Shown here one piece after another: positions 1 to 15,009 of a stretch of 64,000 bases of DNA (positions are counted from its first letter, which is position 1; each line of letters starts with the position of its first letter). The DNA is from Castor canadensis. Taxonomy: Eukaryota > Chordata > Mammalia > Rodentia > Castoridae. Location: contig NC_133391.1 of the NCBI RefSeq assembly GCF_047511655.1, positions 128,062,906 through 128,126,905 of the forward strand, read 5' to 3'. Position numbers and translations under genes: made by a program. Under the pieces are notes generated by a model. The model was not told the DNA's origin. It searched no databases and saw only the letters and a program-made list of their open reading frames with translations.

Positions 1-77
1 GATTACTTACATAAATGAGCAAGGAATTGTTAATTCTTCATATGTAAATAAAGTTTTTTTTCTCTTTCATTTTCCAG

Positions 78-287
78 ATCCAGTTTGTCATTGTCACTAT
101 CCACATAGGCCAGATCTTCTTCATGGAGGATTGCAAGTACCAGTATCCAGTCTTTCTGTACATTATCATGAGTTATGGGTGCATCTTTTTGCTGCTATTT
201 CTCCATTTTTGGTATCGTGCTTACACCAAGGGTCAGAGGCTGCCAAAGACTATAAAAAATGGAAACAGTAAAAGCAAACATCACTAA
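78..287 (+). CDS. ELOVL7: ELOVL7 terminal coding exon (very-long-chain fatty acid elongase 7, C-terminus)
   Basis: The final 69 codons of an ELO-family elongase, the ER membrane condensing enzyme that starts two-carbon elongation of long-chain acyl-CoAs. A pyrimidine-rich tract and AG acceptor end at 77, and the exon opens in frame with IQFVIVTIHIGQIFF. The stop TAA is at 285-287. The segment covers a late membrane helix, the loop with EDCKYQYP, a last hydrophobic helix (YIIMSYGCIFLLLFLHFWY) and the polar tail AYTKGQRLPKTIKNGNSKSK. The FLHFWYRAYTKGQRLPK tail and Lys-rich end match my recollection of ELOVL7 rather than ELOVL1 or ELOVL4. The Lys-rich end could serve as a cytosolic ER-retention tail, though this is inferred. 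The HXXHH active-site box lies in upstream exons outside the window. The downstream neighbour DEPDC1B supports the assignment. Confidence 0.93.
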   Translation: MQFVIVTIHIGQIFFMEDCKYQYPVFLYIIMSYGCIFLLLFLHFWYRAYTKGQRLPKTIKNGNSKSKHH

Positions 288-2838
288 AATATAATTACAA
301 CATGAATCTATGATTGAGATCGATACCTTGTCTTCCTTGACAATCTAGAGATATTTACCTATGCAGTATATTTTGTATATTTTTTCAAAACCAAGAGCTT
401 GTATTTTTATGATAAGTTATTGGGGTTTCTGATCTTTGAGACCCAAAGTGCCCAGCTAAGTCTTTTGATTAGAAGAACCTAGTGCATCCAGAAGGTTTTT
501 AGCTGCTTTTAAACCTAATCAAAAGATTCCATTTAATACATTTGCTGCAGTGACAGGAGGATGTGAAGCAACATAGTACTCATCAAGGAAGTCCAGTATA
601 GATGAAAAATTTTAGACATTTTGAGTATGGACAGAGATCCCTGGAGTACAATAGATTCCTTCTGTCAAGTCTGGAAACCTCTACCTGTGGGCTCTGGCCC
701 TATTGCTTGTTGACTGTATTCAGAAGACACTATATTTACTCTAGAGTCCAATTCCCATTCTAAAGAGCCAACATAGGTGAACATTAAATGAATTTTTGAT
801 AAGTTCTGATTTAAAATCATTAGTGATAAGTTTTAATGGATCTTTTGGGTAGCTGCCATCAATTTTGCTGATAAGATTTCCTTACAACACTTTTGTTGTA
901 CGCACTGCTTCAAAGCAACAGTACTCTCAGTAAGTACACTAGTGCCCTTGACCTAAGGTAAAGTTAATATTATTTTGGAAACAAGGTGATTTGTTTGATA
1001 GATTAACTGAACACCTTGCTATTAGTATTTTACAATTAATTTTCTTTGTCTCTGGAAAGAGGTGGATGTATCAATGGGAAAAGTACTATGTAGTTCAGTG
1101 GGAAAAATCTGTTGTCCGTTGTAGTGTAATGTCACTTTCTGATATTGTCATGGCTTAAAGTATTATCTTGGCTATATATTGGCTAGATACTTAAATTTTA
1201 ATGTAATTAGCATACTACAGGGATCCTTAAATCACAAACAGTTTTACATACCCATTATACACAGTTTTTGGAGTAGCTTATGAGGCAACTGGAAGCAAGG
1301 TATGGCACAGAGATTTTGGTTGCATAAACAAAGGCTGTTCTACTGTGAAAGACAGACAGATAGACTATATTAATTAAAGGTCATAAATATTTATTGTTGT
1401 AGATACACTGCATGAAAAATATTTTCCAGAATTGTAAATTAGCCAGGATTTCTTTTTTCAGACCTCTAAACTATACCATGAAGGGCTGAAATCCATTTGG
1501 CATAGGTTTTTTTCTTTAAAATTGCTACTTTCTAGAGTTCTCTTGTTCTCATGTTTTCTTTTTGGAGAACCAGAATAACTGATCCATAGAGTTTTGTGCA
1601 GGAAACAGCAATATTTGGACATTTGTGAATCTTTCTTTTTTTGCATTTTTCTTCTTATATTTACACTCAATTTTGAAAGATTATTTATGTGTGAAATATG
1701 TTAAATAATAGTACTTATGGCCCCAGTGAACATATAACATCCAGTGATACTTATTGTACAACAAAGGCTGAGTTTTCACTGATTGTAAACTCGGTAGTTT
1801 TGTATCTCTCTCCTAATCCATTACTCCATGGCCTTTTGTATCCATACTTACCGAATTCATACAATTATTTGCCATTAAGTGATCTCAGTGATTTCACTTG
1901 CTTGTAACATGAGAATATAAGGGTTGATAAGTGGGGAAAAATTCTTATTTTTAAAAAGTAAAAAAATAAACAGCAGGAGAACAGAGCTGAAAGAAATAGC
2001 CACTCTAATTTATTTCACTGTTGAAAGTCTCAGGGATCCTGAAGTGTTTTCCTGTTTGGGCTCTTTGTCTCCAGCCTGTGCTAAAATTAGATAGAGTGGT
2101 AGGTGCTGTTACATATCCATACAATTCCTAAACACTCAAATAGGTTAAAAACCAAAAGGAAGCAAAAAAAGGAAGATAAAACAGGAGAGTTTGATTTTTT
2201 TTCCTCTGACCCCATAGTATAACTTCTCCTAACATCCCTGAAGTCTTTCAAACATTTGTCATGCCTATGAATGAACAGTGACATGTGATGAACCAACATT
2301 CTCAGTTACAGGAATAGAAATGGGGAAGTAGAATGTTAACATAAAAACAGATCACAGCTGGGAGATAACATGGTCCATGTAAACATCAGTAGATCAAAAT
2401 GAATGTCACTGGATATAGAATTTTTATGGCCAATATTTTGTCCAAAGGGTTCAGTGTAGTCAAGTAGAGTTTCTTTTGGGTTTTACCCCACTTTTCATGA
2501 CTTTATTGCCTTTGGGTTTGCTTACCTGTCAAAAAGTCCAGCTACAAAGTTTAGTTTATTTTATAAAGCTTTATGAATACTTGACAACCTATATATATCT
2601 AAATTGTAAATTAATACAAGTACAAATTTTTAAATGTCTATGGGATGTTGCCATTTTGCAGTCTTAATTCTTAACTAGAATTCTTGAGTGCACTATATTG
2701 TTTCATAACTTATAAAATTATGAGATTGTGTTCCTACTCTTTTTTCTGTTAACTTTTTACAGACTGGAAAACTGTGGATATTATTAACATTTGGGTTTGT
2801 TCTCTGTGTATTATAATAAACTTGTGGTATATGTATGT
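288..2838 (+). other. ELOVL7: Probable ELOVL7 3' untranslated region
   Basis: This 2.55-kb stretch follows the ELOVL7 stop. It is AT-rich, and I recognise no SINE, LINE or LTR in it, unlike the sequence after about 3.5 kb. It ends at a good poly(A) signal: AATAAA at 2815-2820, followed by a GT-rich element (TATGTGTGTGTGTTT, about 2832-2850). Repeat-poor sequence closed by such a signal is what a conserved long 3' UTR looks like. An earlier AATAAA near 1965 could be an alternative, shorter end. The cleavage point is inferred, not seen. Confidence 0.6.
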
Positions 2839-2850
2839 GTGTGTGTTTCA
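2815..2850 (+). terminator. Candidate ELOVL7 polyadenylation signal and GU-rich downstream element
   Basis: AATAAA at 2815-2820 is followed within 12-30 bases by a run of TG dinucleotides. That is the standard arrangement for CPSF and CstF recognition. It is the best poly(A) signal between the ELOVL7 stop and the first dense repeats. Confidence 0.55.
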
Positions 2851-3577
2851 TTTTGGAATCCAGCTGCTTGTGTTTTCATGAGTAGGACATTTTTAATCTG
2901 AATAGTCACTTAAAGCATTTTACGTATTTTTGTACATTTGTTCAATGCCTTGTGCTGGACATGAGAGATCCCTAGAACTTAATTGAGACTTCCTAGAGTT
3001 TGCAGATTGGCAGATGGAATTATACTGCAGAGAAAACAATATATGACATGGGCCAAAAGAGTCAAAGTTCTGCCACTTAAGAAACAGGGAGAAATTCAAA
3101 GAAATTTGAATTTGATTTGTTTGTTTAAAATGTAGAATTCCAAAACAGGTAGTGGGCTAGTAGGTAAGGTGTCTTAAGGAAGAATAAATCACAAATTAAA
3201 AAGGAATTGTGGTATCCATAATTGAAACAATGGCTCTAGGTAATAATCACCTACCTTTGCTAAAACAATTGGTGAAAGGTTAATGGGGGATTTTGTAATG
3301 ATGACTTATGGTGATGCAACCTGAATCTACTGACCAATCTCAATCAATCCCAGTGTCCTTAGTATGTATCTATTAGTATGCTATAATGCTATTAAGTATT
3401 CTTGTAAAATATTTTGTTGAACTTGAATCTAATCAATCCTTTATTCTAAGCTACCATTTACAAGAAATGCCAATAGATAGAGGAACATGTAAAAAGACAC
3501 CAGCAGAATACAAATCAACCAAATGTAGGAAATCCTACAGGACCAATGGCCAAATTTCTTCAACCAAAGATGGCATT
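2851..3577. other. Intergenic, nothing recognised
   Basis: AT-rich unique-looking sequence. I see no gene, RNA or clear repeat here. Confidence 0.5.
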
Positions 3578-3738
3578 GAAAACAATGAGTGTATGGGTAT
3601 TGAGGGGGGGGAGCGGGAGGGGGTGGAGTGGGTGGTAAGGGAGGGGGTGGGGGCAGGGGGGAGAAATGAACCAAGCCTTGTATGCACATATGAATAATAA
3701 AAGAAAAATGAAAAAAAAAAGAAAACAATGAGTGTATG
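3578..3738 (+). mobile_element. Very short 5'-truncated L1 insertion with 18-bp target-site duplication
   Basis: Perfect direct repeats of 18 bp (GAAAACAATGAGTGTATG) at 3578-3595 and 3721-3738 bracket a 125-bp insert. The insert begins in the G-rich part of the L1 3' UTR and ends with the same AAGCCTTGTATGCACATATG, AATAAA and A-tail found at the 3' end of the complete L1 at 13.35 kb. It is therefore a young, extremely truncated product of that L1 family. It sits at the edge of an older L1 fragment. Confidence 0.9.
3600..3664 (+). promoter_or_regulatory. G-rich tract of L1 3' UTR, potential G-quadruplex
   Basis: Many G-runs of three to seven separated by one to six bases make this a good candidate for intramolecular G-quadruplex formation on the + strand. 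The same tract appears in the complete L1 (13275-13345) and, inverted, near 33880-33950. It is a feature of the L1 3' UTR, not host regulation. Confidence 0.6.
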
Positions 3739-4192
3739 TGGATTATATACCTACAACAAATGCAGTAATATTATTGGACATAGGTCACACTCTTAAGGGG
3801 AGACTGTGCATGAGAGGGATAGGGAAAGGGAAGGAAACCTAAAACTTGAATGTGGTTGATGTGCTCACTGTAGAGGAGCAATATAGCAATCTTAAATGGG
3901 CAGAGGCCACTATGGGAAGTGGACTAGGAAGTAGTGAAGAGGTCTGGTAGAGATGAACCAATGTGAGTTGCAACACACATATGCATGGAAACAACTAATC
4001 CTCTGTATAGCTGTATTTATCTCAAACTAGCAAAAATCCTATGTCTTTCTTATTATCTCTTATGTTTTCTCCTCAGCAAAATCAGAGAACAAGAAGGGGG
4101 AACAGATTCTAGCCCAGAAGCAGGCAGGAGGGAGGCAGGTGGGCGGGGGCAAGCAATGTATACACACGTGAGTAAATGTAAAAATGATTAAA
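3739..4192 (+). mobile_element. Older 5'-truncated L1 3' end
   Basis: Sense-strand L1 terminal sequence: the end of ORF2 or start of the 3' UTR, then a Gly-poor tail with GGGGGAACAGATTC, a G-rich block and an A-run at about 4183. It aligns by eye to the reverse complement of the L1 fragment at 30967-31470. A degraded repeat of ATGAGTGT..ATG occurs before it and again at 4201, so it may have its own target-site duplication. Confidence 0.75.
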
Positions 4193-4212
4193 AAAAAGAC
4201 ATGAGTGTGTAT

Positions 4213-4214
<2 letters not shown>

Positions 4215-4246
<32 letters not shown>
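4215..4246. repeat. (AC)16 microsatellite
   Basis: An uninterrupted AC dinucleotide tract just downstream of the A-tail of the older L1 and upstream of an ID-type SINE. Confidence 0.97.
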
Positions 4247-4248
<2 letters not shown>

Positions 4249-4253
4249 AGAAA

Positions 4254-4338
4254 GGGCTAGGAAGGTAGCTCAGGGGTAGAGTACCTGCTTAGCATGCCCA
4301 AGGCCTTGGGTTTTATGCCCAGTGCCACCAAAAAAAGA
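4254..4338 (+). mobile_element. ID-type tRNA-derived SINE
   Basis: Contains the tRNA-like A box (GTAGCTCAGGGGTAGAG) and B-box region (GGTTTTATGCCC), ending in an A-rich tail. It is non-coding and is transcribed by RNA polymerase III when active. Confidence 0.85.
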
Positions 4339-4392
4339 ACCCAAAGGTAAAGACAGAAGTGAATTTTTGTAGATTAAGAAAGATTTAAGGTT

Positions 4393-4540
4393 TACTTTCC
4401 AGGCATGGTGGGGCATATCTGTAATCCCAGCACCTAGGATACTGAGGCAGGAAAGTCACAAGTTGAAGGCCAGCCTGGGCTACATAGTGACACCCTGACT
4501 CAAAAAAAACAAACAATAACAATTAAAAAAAATAAAAAAG
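4393..4540 (+). mobile_element. B1 SINE (7SL-derived)
   Basis: Shows the B1 landmarks in order: GGCATGGTGG, TGTAATCCCAGCA, GAGGCAGG, a GGCCAGCCTGGGCTACATAG block, then the A-rich tail. Confidence 0.88.
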
Positions 4541-5710
4541 TTGTGAGAAATTTTAAAATATCCTTATGTTGTACACGACCTTAAGAGGATAAAGAAAGAC
4601 TTACTTAAAAATTTAATAAAAATTAAGGTATCATACATGTTGCCAAGTAAAAACTTGTTGCAGATTTTCAGTATCCATTTTTTTCATGTGAAATAGTTTT
4701 CTACAACAATAAAGAATGGACACTGGGAGCCTCTGGAGATGGTTGCTCAGAGGAGTAGCATGATCAGTTAGTTATGAGAAGTTATGGAGAAAAAAACCCT
4801 CAAGTGGAGCCTGAGGTTCTCTATCACTATTTAATCATATTTCCCTCATACAGGAATATGTTGAGTTTAATAGGCTTTGGTCTTTATCTGTTCTCAAGCA
4901 TCATGCTATATGGCCAAGAACTCTGAGGAAGGGCAGGGCACAAAGAAAGTATGCATATATGCCACAAGTGTACAAGTACATCTTCATATGCCTCATAGGG
5001 TACCAGCTAAGACATAGTCTAGGTGTGTTCCCTCCTAAAAGAAGGTTCCAGGAGTCTTACACAGCAACTTCCACATACACATCAATGATGAAAACTGCCT
5101 TATGGTCACTCCTGGTTACAAGGGAAGCTGAGAAATTTTCTAAATGAGCACATTGTCATCTCCAATAAAATCAGATTCTGTTAGTAAGAATTTAGGTGAG
5201 AAACGAAGTTGGAGTAGGCAACTGATGTATCCCTGCCCACTGAGAATCCACTGTCATAATAAGCCATTAGTTAGGGAAGAACCACATACGATTCTTCAAG
5301 CAATGGAACATGTTCATTTAGGGACAGCACCGTGTTGGTATCAGCAAATGACCCACCTTTTTTGAATAATATGTGTACTTCTATGCACATATGCATATAA
5401 TTTATATGTTATATATAATATATGTAACTTAGTATGTAATTATATATCACCTTTGTATATAATTATATATTCAGCATATAATTTTCCACTCAGTATACCA
5501 TTCATATAGCCTTTGTTAGCTTTCTATAAATAGTACTGTTTAATACTCAACAGTTTGCCTAATAAATCGTCCCAAAATTTAGTGACTTAGAGCTACATTA
5601 TTTTATTGTGTCTTACCATTTTGGAAGATCCTTAATTTGGGAAGCTGAGTGCTCCTTTTAGTTATGATGACTTCTGAGATCTTTTGGGTCTCATTTGTTT
5701 GTTTTTTGGA
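4541..5710. other. Intergenic; AT-rich core and possible ancient repeat
   Basis: 5376-5500 is an irregular TATA/ATAT-rich tract. About 5500-5650 resembles an ancient mammalian interspersed repeat (an AAAATTTAGTGACTTA-type motif), but I cannot name the family with confidence. Nothing else is recognised. Confidence 0.4.
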
Positions 5711-5798
5711 ATTTAGTGGCAGTGCTGGGTACTGTACCCAGGGCCTTGCACATGCTAAGCAAGCACTCTACCACTGAGCTACATGCCTAGCCCAGGCT
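5711..5798 (-). mobile_element. ID-type SINE
   Basis: Reverse-complement B box (GTACCCAGGGCCTTGCAC) followed by the reverse A box (TCTACCACTGAGCTACAT). Confidence 0.87.
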
Positions 5799-5983
5799 TT
5801 TTATTTTGTTGGCCTTGAGAGTTTTGAGGAGTAATAGTCAGGTATTTTGCACAGTGTCTCTCAAGTGAAATTTGATGATTTTTTTTCTCACGATTAGATT
5901 GGAGTTACAGGTTTGTAGAAGTAAGATGATAGAAGGAAAGGGTCACTTGTTTCATATCATATCAAGGATACATACTACCAATA

Positions 5984-6128
5984 TGATTTTTTTTTGAGAC
6001 AGGACTTGTAATGTAGTACAGGCTGGCCTGGAATTCACTGTGTGACCCAGGGTGGTTCAAACTCCCAATCCTCTTGCCTCAACTTCTGAGTGCTGGAGTT
6101 GCAGGTGTAAGTCACCATGCTCAACTTC
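5984..6128 (-). mobile_element. B1 SINE
   Basis: A T-run then GAGACAGGACT, CAGGCTGGCCTGGAATTCAC and a degraded TGCTGGAGTTGCAGGTGT. These are the reverse-complement landmarks of B1. Confidence 0.85.
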
Positions 6129-6285
6129 AGTATGACTTTTCACTGCTGATTTTCAACTTTGATCATCTGGTTAAGGTGATGTCACTCTTCCCCCATCTTA
6201 CTTCATGGTATACTCTCGAAGGAAGTCACTATTCATAGTCACACTTAAAAATATCCCCTTCAGGGCAAAGTATTTGAAATTCTTC

Positions 6286-6332
6286 TAGCCAAGTGGTAGA
6301 GAGTGAGGTGCCTACTCTCTACCACTTGGCTA
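6286..6332. repeat. Perfect 19-bp inverted repeat (hairpin) with SINE A-box-like arms
   Basis: The left arm 6286-6304 (TAGCCAAGTGGTAGAGAGT) is the exact reverse complement of the right arm 6314-6332, separated by a 9-base loop. The arm resembles the internal promoter start of the local ID SINEs (GCTCAAGTGGTAGAGTGC), but no complete SINE is present on either side. Confidence 0.9.
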
Positions 6333-6985
6333 TTTATTCAGTCCCTTATTTGTATCAATATGGACTCATGAATATCTATTTTACATTTTGGACTCTAAGC
6401 CAAAACTACTTTATTCTGTTGCTGGAATTCTTCCAGCTTTGGCCATTGAGAGCTCTTTGATGTGGCTCCTATGTCATGTTGACAAACTCACAGTTCCTTA
6501 TGTTTCCAGTATGTTGCCCAATCCTAAAATTGGTCAATTCTCTGAGGATCCCTAATTCCTTTATTTAGAAAACAGTATTAGAAAGCAAGACGTGGTGGTA
6601 ATAGATGGGATGTGGGTGTCATTGTTTCTTGGCCTTGTGTGCTAACAGCAAGGAAATACGTGTGTGCATACTAACCAGTATATATTCACATCTATAACTG
6701 TTTTTATGTGTAACCATCTGTATCTACATTAAGGTAACATGAGTTCCTTACTGATACTCCAACTCTAATCTATTACCACATGGATTATTCTAGCTTTTGT
6801 TCCTTCCTCATCTGTAACTCCAACAGTGGGAAACCTGGTCCCCAACACCTGCCATATGGTTACATAATTGTAATTCTAGTATACATAATCAGTTCTAGTA
6901 TACATGTAGGGTTGTTTCAGGATTGTTAATCCATACCTCACTTTGTCAACTAGAGTTCCTTTTGTGTTACATCTTTCTAAAGTTG
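6333..6985. other. Intergenic, nothing recognised
   Basis: Low-complexity-free sequence without a supported gene or a clear repeat. Confidence 0.4.
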
Positions 6986-7351
6986 TTTAAATCAGCAACT
7001 TTCCCCACCCCTCCTCTTCAATTATAGTGTTTCATATATTTGTAATGCGGTTCAGTTCTTTGGTTATATTCTGCATTCTATCTTGGGAATCTCTCAGCTC
7101 CTAGATATTTTTAAAATCTGCATACATAATCAAGCATTACAGGGTCATACAGAAGAGTTCCACTACCCTAAAGAGCCACTGTGCTTTGCCGTTTCAATCC
7201 TTGTCCACCCTGAACCCCTGGCATCCACTGATGTGTTTACCATCTCTGTAGTTTTATCTCTTCCAGAACTTCATAAATGGAATCACATAATACACAGCCT
7301 TTTCAGAATAGATATTTTCACTTAGAAACACACATTTAAGATTCATCCAAG

Positions 7352-7933
7352 GGGATTCCAAGATGGCGGCTAGAGGGAGGAAGCAGAAAGCGAGCCTCCT
7401 ATAGTGAAATCTTGGAGAGACGCCGGAGACACACTTTGCAGGCATAATCACTGAGAAAAGGCATAACTTTGACCCCTCCACACCTCTAGCCAGTGCAGAA
7501 AATCTCCAATTCACGTTAAACAGAGAAACCAGGAGGGCCCCTGGGCCACCAGTCGCTGGCGCCCAGACGGCTTGGGAAGACACGGACCAGCTTACTGTCA
7601 ATTAGTACACTAAAGCTCCCTGTTTATACCTTTGAAACCTTCTTGTCTGATACCTTGTTCTGTTTTCTCCCTCCAGTCTGGGTATTTGTTTTTCCCATTT
7701 CTTTAACTTCTTGCTTTCCATCTCAGCTCACCCTTCCATTCTAAATATTACCATTGTTATTATTACAAGCTAGAAAATACTTAATTGCACACAGTACAGG
7801 GACAGTAACAACACCAAAGACAATGAAGGGAAGATAGAAAAAACAGGGAAACCAGTTTCCCCACAGCAAAAAATTAGTACAGGAACCAGAGGGGAATGAA
7901 GAAAACAGGTACTCAGATCCAGACTCCAACAAA
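7352..7933 (+). promoter_or_regulatory. L1 5' UTR / internal promoter with YY1-like site
   Basis: About 580 bp between the left target-site duplication and ORF1. AAGATGGCGGC at about 7360-7370 matches the YY1 core that positions transcription starts in other L1s. The first about 230 bases are comparatively GC-rich and the rest AT-rich. Promoter function is inferred from position and from the L1 family. Confidence 0.7.
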
Positions 7934-9073
7934 ATGAAGATCAACTATGCCAAAGGACCCAATGAAGCCCACAAGAATAATTTAAAAGAAGACATACTAC
8001 AGGTACTCAATGAGAATTTTATGGAGATGATACTGGATAGGGTCAACCAAAATGTACAGGAGGCCCTCAAGAAATTCCAAGACAACAGAAATAGAGAATT
8101 TGAAAAAGCAAAAGTAGAAATAAAGGAAACCATAGAAGCACTGTATAAACACCAAAGTGAAAGAGAGAACACGATGAATAAACAGATAAATGAACTCAGG
8201 ACAAAAATAGACAACATTAAAGAGGAAACCACCCAGGATATGGAAAACCTCAGAAAAAAGAACGAAACAGAACTGCAAAACAAAATGGAAGGCCAATCCA
8301 GCAAAATAGAACAAACAGAAGGCAGAATCTCAGAACTTGAAGATGAAATGGTAATTAAAGGAAAAACCGAAGAACTATTAGTTAAACAACTCAAGACCTG
8401 TGAAAAGAAAATGCAAGAACTCACCGACTCCATCAAAAGACCAAACTTGAGAATCATGGGCATCGAAGAAGGAGAAGAGGTGCAAGCGAAGGGAATGTAT
8501 AATATATTCAACAAAATAATAATGGAAAATTTCCCAAATCTAGAGAAAGATATTCCCATACAGATGCAAGAGGCCTCCAGGACACCAAACAGACCAGATC
8601 AAAATAGAACTACCCCAAGACATATCATCATTAAAACAACAAGTTCAAAAACTAAGGAAAGAATATTGAAGGCTGTAAGAGAGAAAAAACAACATACAAA
8701 GGTAAACCCATCAAAATCACAGCAGACTTCTCAACAGAAACATTAAAAGCAAGAAGAGCGTGGGGTGAGATCTTCCGGGCACTGAATGAAAATAACTTCA
8801 ACCCCAGGATACTCTACCCAGCAAAACTATCATTCAAAATAGATGGAGCAATAAAAGTCTTCCATGATAAGCAGAAACTAAAACAATATGTGACCACAAA
8901 GCCACCACTACAAAGGATTCTTCAAGGGATTCTGCACACACAGAAAGTGAAACCCAACTTAACCATGAAAAGACAGGCAGCACCAAACCACAGGAAAAGA
9001 AAAAGCAAGACAATAGAGAGTAACCTCAACTTAGGTGCACACAATCAAACCTTCAAACAACTAAGACAACTAA

Positions 9074-12900
<3,827 letters not shown>

Positions 12901-13388
12901 ATCAAGGGCAAACACAACAATGGGATTGGACTTTGAGCCCATGATAAAAGCGAGAGCACACAAGGGAGGGGTGAGGATAGGTAAGACACCTAAAAAACTA
13001 GCTAGCATTTGTTGCCCTTAATGCAGAGAAACTAAAGCAGATACCTTAAAAGCAACTGAGGCGAATAGGAAAAGGGGACCAGGAACTAGAGAAAAGGTTA
13101 GATCAAAAAGAATTAACCTAGAAGGTACCACACACGCACAGGAAATTAATGTGAGTCAACTCCCTGTATAGCTATCCTTATCTCAACCAGCAAAAACCCT
13201 TGTTCCTTCCTATTATTGCTTATACTCTCTGTACACCAAAATTAGAGATAAGGACAAAATAGTTTCTGCTGGGTATTGAGGGGGCGGGGAGAGGGAGGGG
13301 GCGGTGTGGGTGCTAAGGGAGGGTGTGGGGGCAGGGGGGAGAAATGACCCAAGCCTTGTATGCACATATGATTAATAAAAGAAAAAAA
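12901..13388 (+). other. L1 3' UTR with G-rich tract, poly(A) signal and A-tail
   Basis: Contains a G-run cluster at about 13275-13345 with G-quadruplex potential, the terminal AAGCCTTGTATGCACATATG block, AATAAA near 13374 and an A9 tail directly abutting the right target-site duplication. The same 3' end recurs at 3600-3720 and, inverted, at 33822-34084, so it defines one L1 family in this window. Confidence 0.92.
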
Positions 13389-13775
13389 AAGATTCATCCA
13401 AGTCTTCATGTGACTTGACAGCACTTTCTTTTTACTGTTCAGTAGTGCTCCACTTGTATGAGATGAGTGTAACACAGTTTTTATACATTCACCTGGTAAA
13501 GGATTCATTGGTTGTTTCCAGTTTGGGAGAATTATGAATAAAGCTACCATAAACATTCACATGATGGCTTTTGTGTGAATATTGTTTTCAAACCAAGTGG
13601 TAAATAGCTAGGAACACAATTATTGGGTCGTATAGGAACTATGGGAGAAACTGCCAAAATCTCTTCCAATGTGCCTGTACTATTTTGTATTACCAACAGC
13701 AGTGAATAAGAGTGCCTGTTGCTTCACATTTTTTGATAGTTATGAGTTTGACTATCATTTTTTGGTCAAAATTTG

Positions 13776-14265
13776 GTACAGTAATTCTCCCTTATCCATA
13801 ATTTCACTTTTCATGGTTTTAGTCACCCAAGGTCAATGGAGTTGGAATATATGTGGAAAAATCCAGAAATAAACAATTCATAAGTTTTCAGTTGCATGCC
13901 ATTCTGAGTACTATGACAATATCTCAAGTGAATTATCCCTTCATCCAGTGTATCCACACTGTGTATGCTCCCCTCTCATCAATCACATAGTAAACTCACG
14001 GTTATGAGTTTGACTATCATGGCATTGCAGTGTTTGTGTTCAAGTGAACTATATTTTACTTAATGGCTCAAAAAGACAAGAATGATGATGCCAAGAGACA
14101 CCAGGCCATAAAACATGGAAGGGTAGATTAACTCTGGAATTAAGTGTCAACTATTCAGGACCTATGGGAGAATACACTAAACATAGGGTTTGGCACTATC
14201 TGCGGTTTCAGTTATGTACTGGGTGTCTTGGAACAGATTCCGCTGCATAAGAGGACTACTGTGTC
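13776..14265. mobile_element. Tigger-type DNA transposon remnant
   Basis: The left end (ACAGTAATTCTCCCTTATCC) and right end (CTGCATAAGAGGACTACTGT) are imperfect inverted repeats with the CAGTA.TCC ends of mariner/Tigger MITEs. The right end also has the GGTTTCAG..ACTGGG..TCTTGGAAC pattern of this group. It is non-coding. Confidence 0.7.
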
Positions 14266-14440
14266 TTCAGATTCTTAAATTTAGATATTTTGATAGATAG
14301 ATAGAGTTATATCATTGTTTCAGCTTGTGTTTTCCTCATGACAAATGTTGAAAGTGATTTTTTTATTCCTCACATGGGATGCCTTTTATTTTGAGATATT
14401 TGCAAATTTCATGCAAATGTTCAAGGTGTCCTCCTATGTG

Positions 14441-15005
14441 AAATCTTTTTGTATCTTATTAGTCCTCCATAACACTGTTGTTTTGTTTCCATTGTAGTAT
14501 AGTATCATGATATTATACCTATATCTAGCTTACTCTAATTCAACTACTGATCTACAGTCTTTTTCTATGTTTATGAAATCTGAAAAGCCCTAGAACCAAA
14601 AGTTTGTAAGATTGAAGCAAACTTATTTGCATGCCAAACGTGAGTGGGGCACTGGGAGGCTATTTTTATCTTATTCATTCACTGACAGTGAATATTCATA
14701 CATTTCACTGCAGAAATATGAGTGTGTTTGATTATGGAGTGCTGCCCTAACCTTTACTATGATGTTAAATCATGTTAATAGGAGGTGTGCGTACAACTCA
14801 TTCCTCTCAGAAACAGCCTACATCCTTTTCCAAAATCCTCAGGGCAGTGAAAGTATTTTAATTTTCTGAGGCAAGATGGGGAGAGGCATCTGAAGATGCT
14901 GAGAAATTCCTGTGGCTTCTAAGAGCAGAGAAGACCTTCATCTACCCAAGAAAGGTGGCACTACCGCATGTATGGTCATGTAGCCAGACAGAAAACAAAG
15001 AGTTT
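14441..15005. other. Intergenic, nothing recognised
   Basis: No open gene and no repeat I can name. Confidence 0.4.
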
Positions 15006-15009
15006 CATG

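Noticed and set aside
4254..4338. tRNA gene suggested by A and B boxes (here and at other ID SINEs)
   Set aside because: The copies are repetitive, end in A-rich tails and lack a foldable cloverleaf. They are tRNA-derived SINEs.
7945..8559. 204-codon antisense open frame inside L1 ORF1, and other antisense frames through L1
   Set aside because: A shadow of the A-rich sense coding strand of L1. Its hydrophobic, Ser/Leu/Phe-rich composition is what antisense L1 gives.
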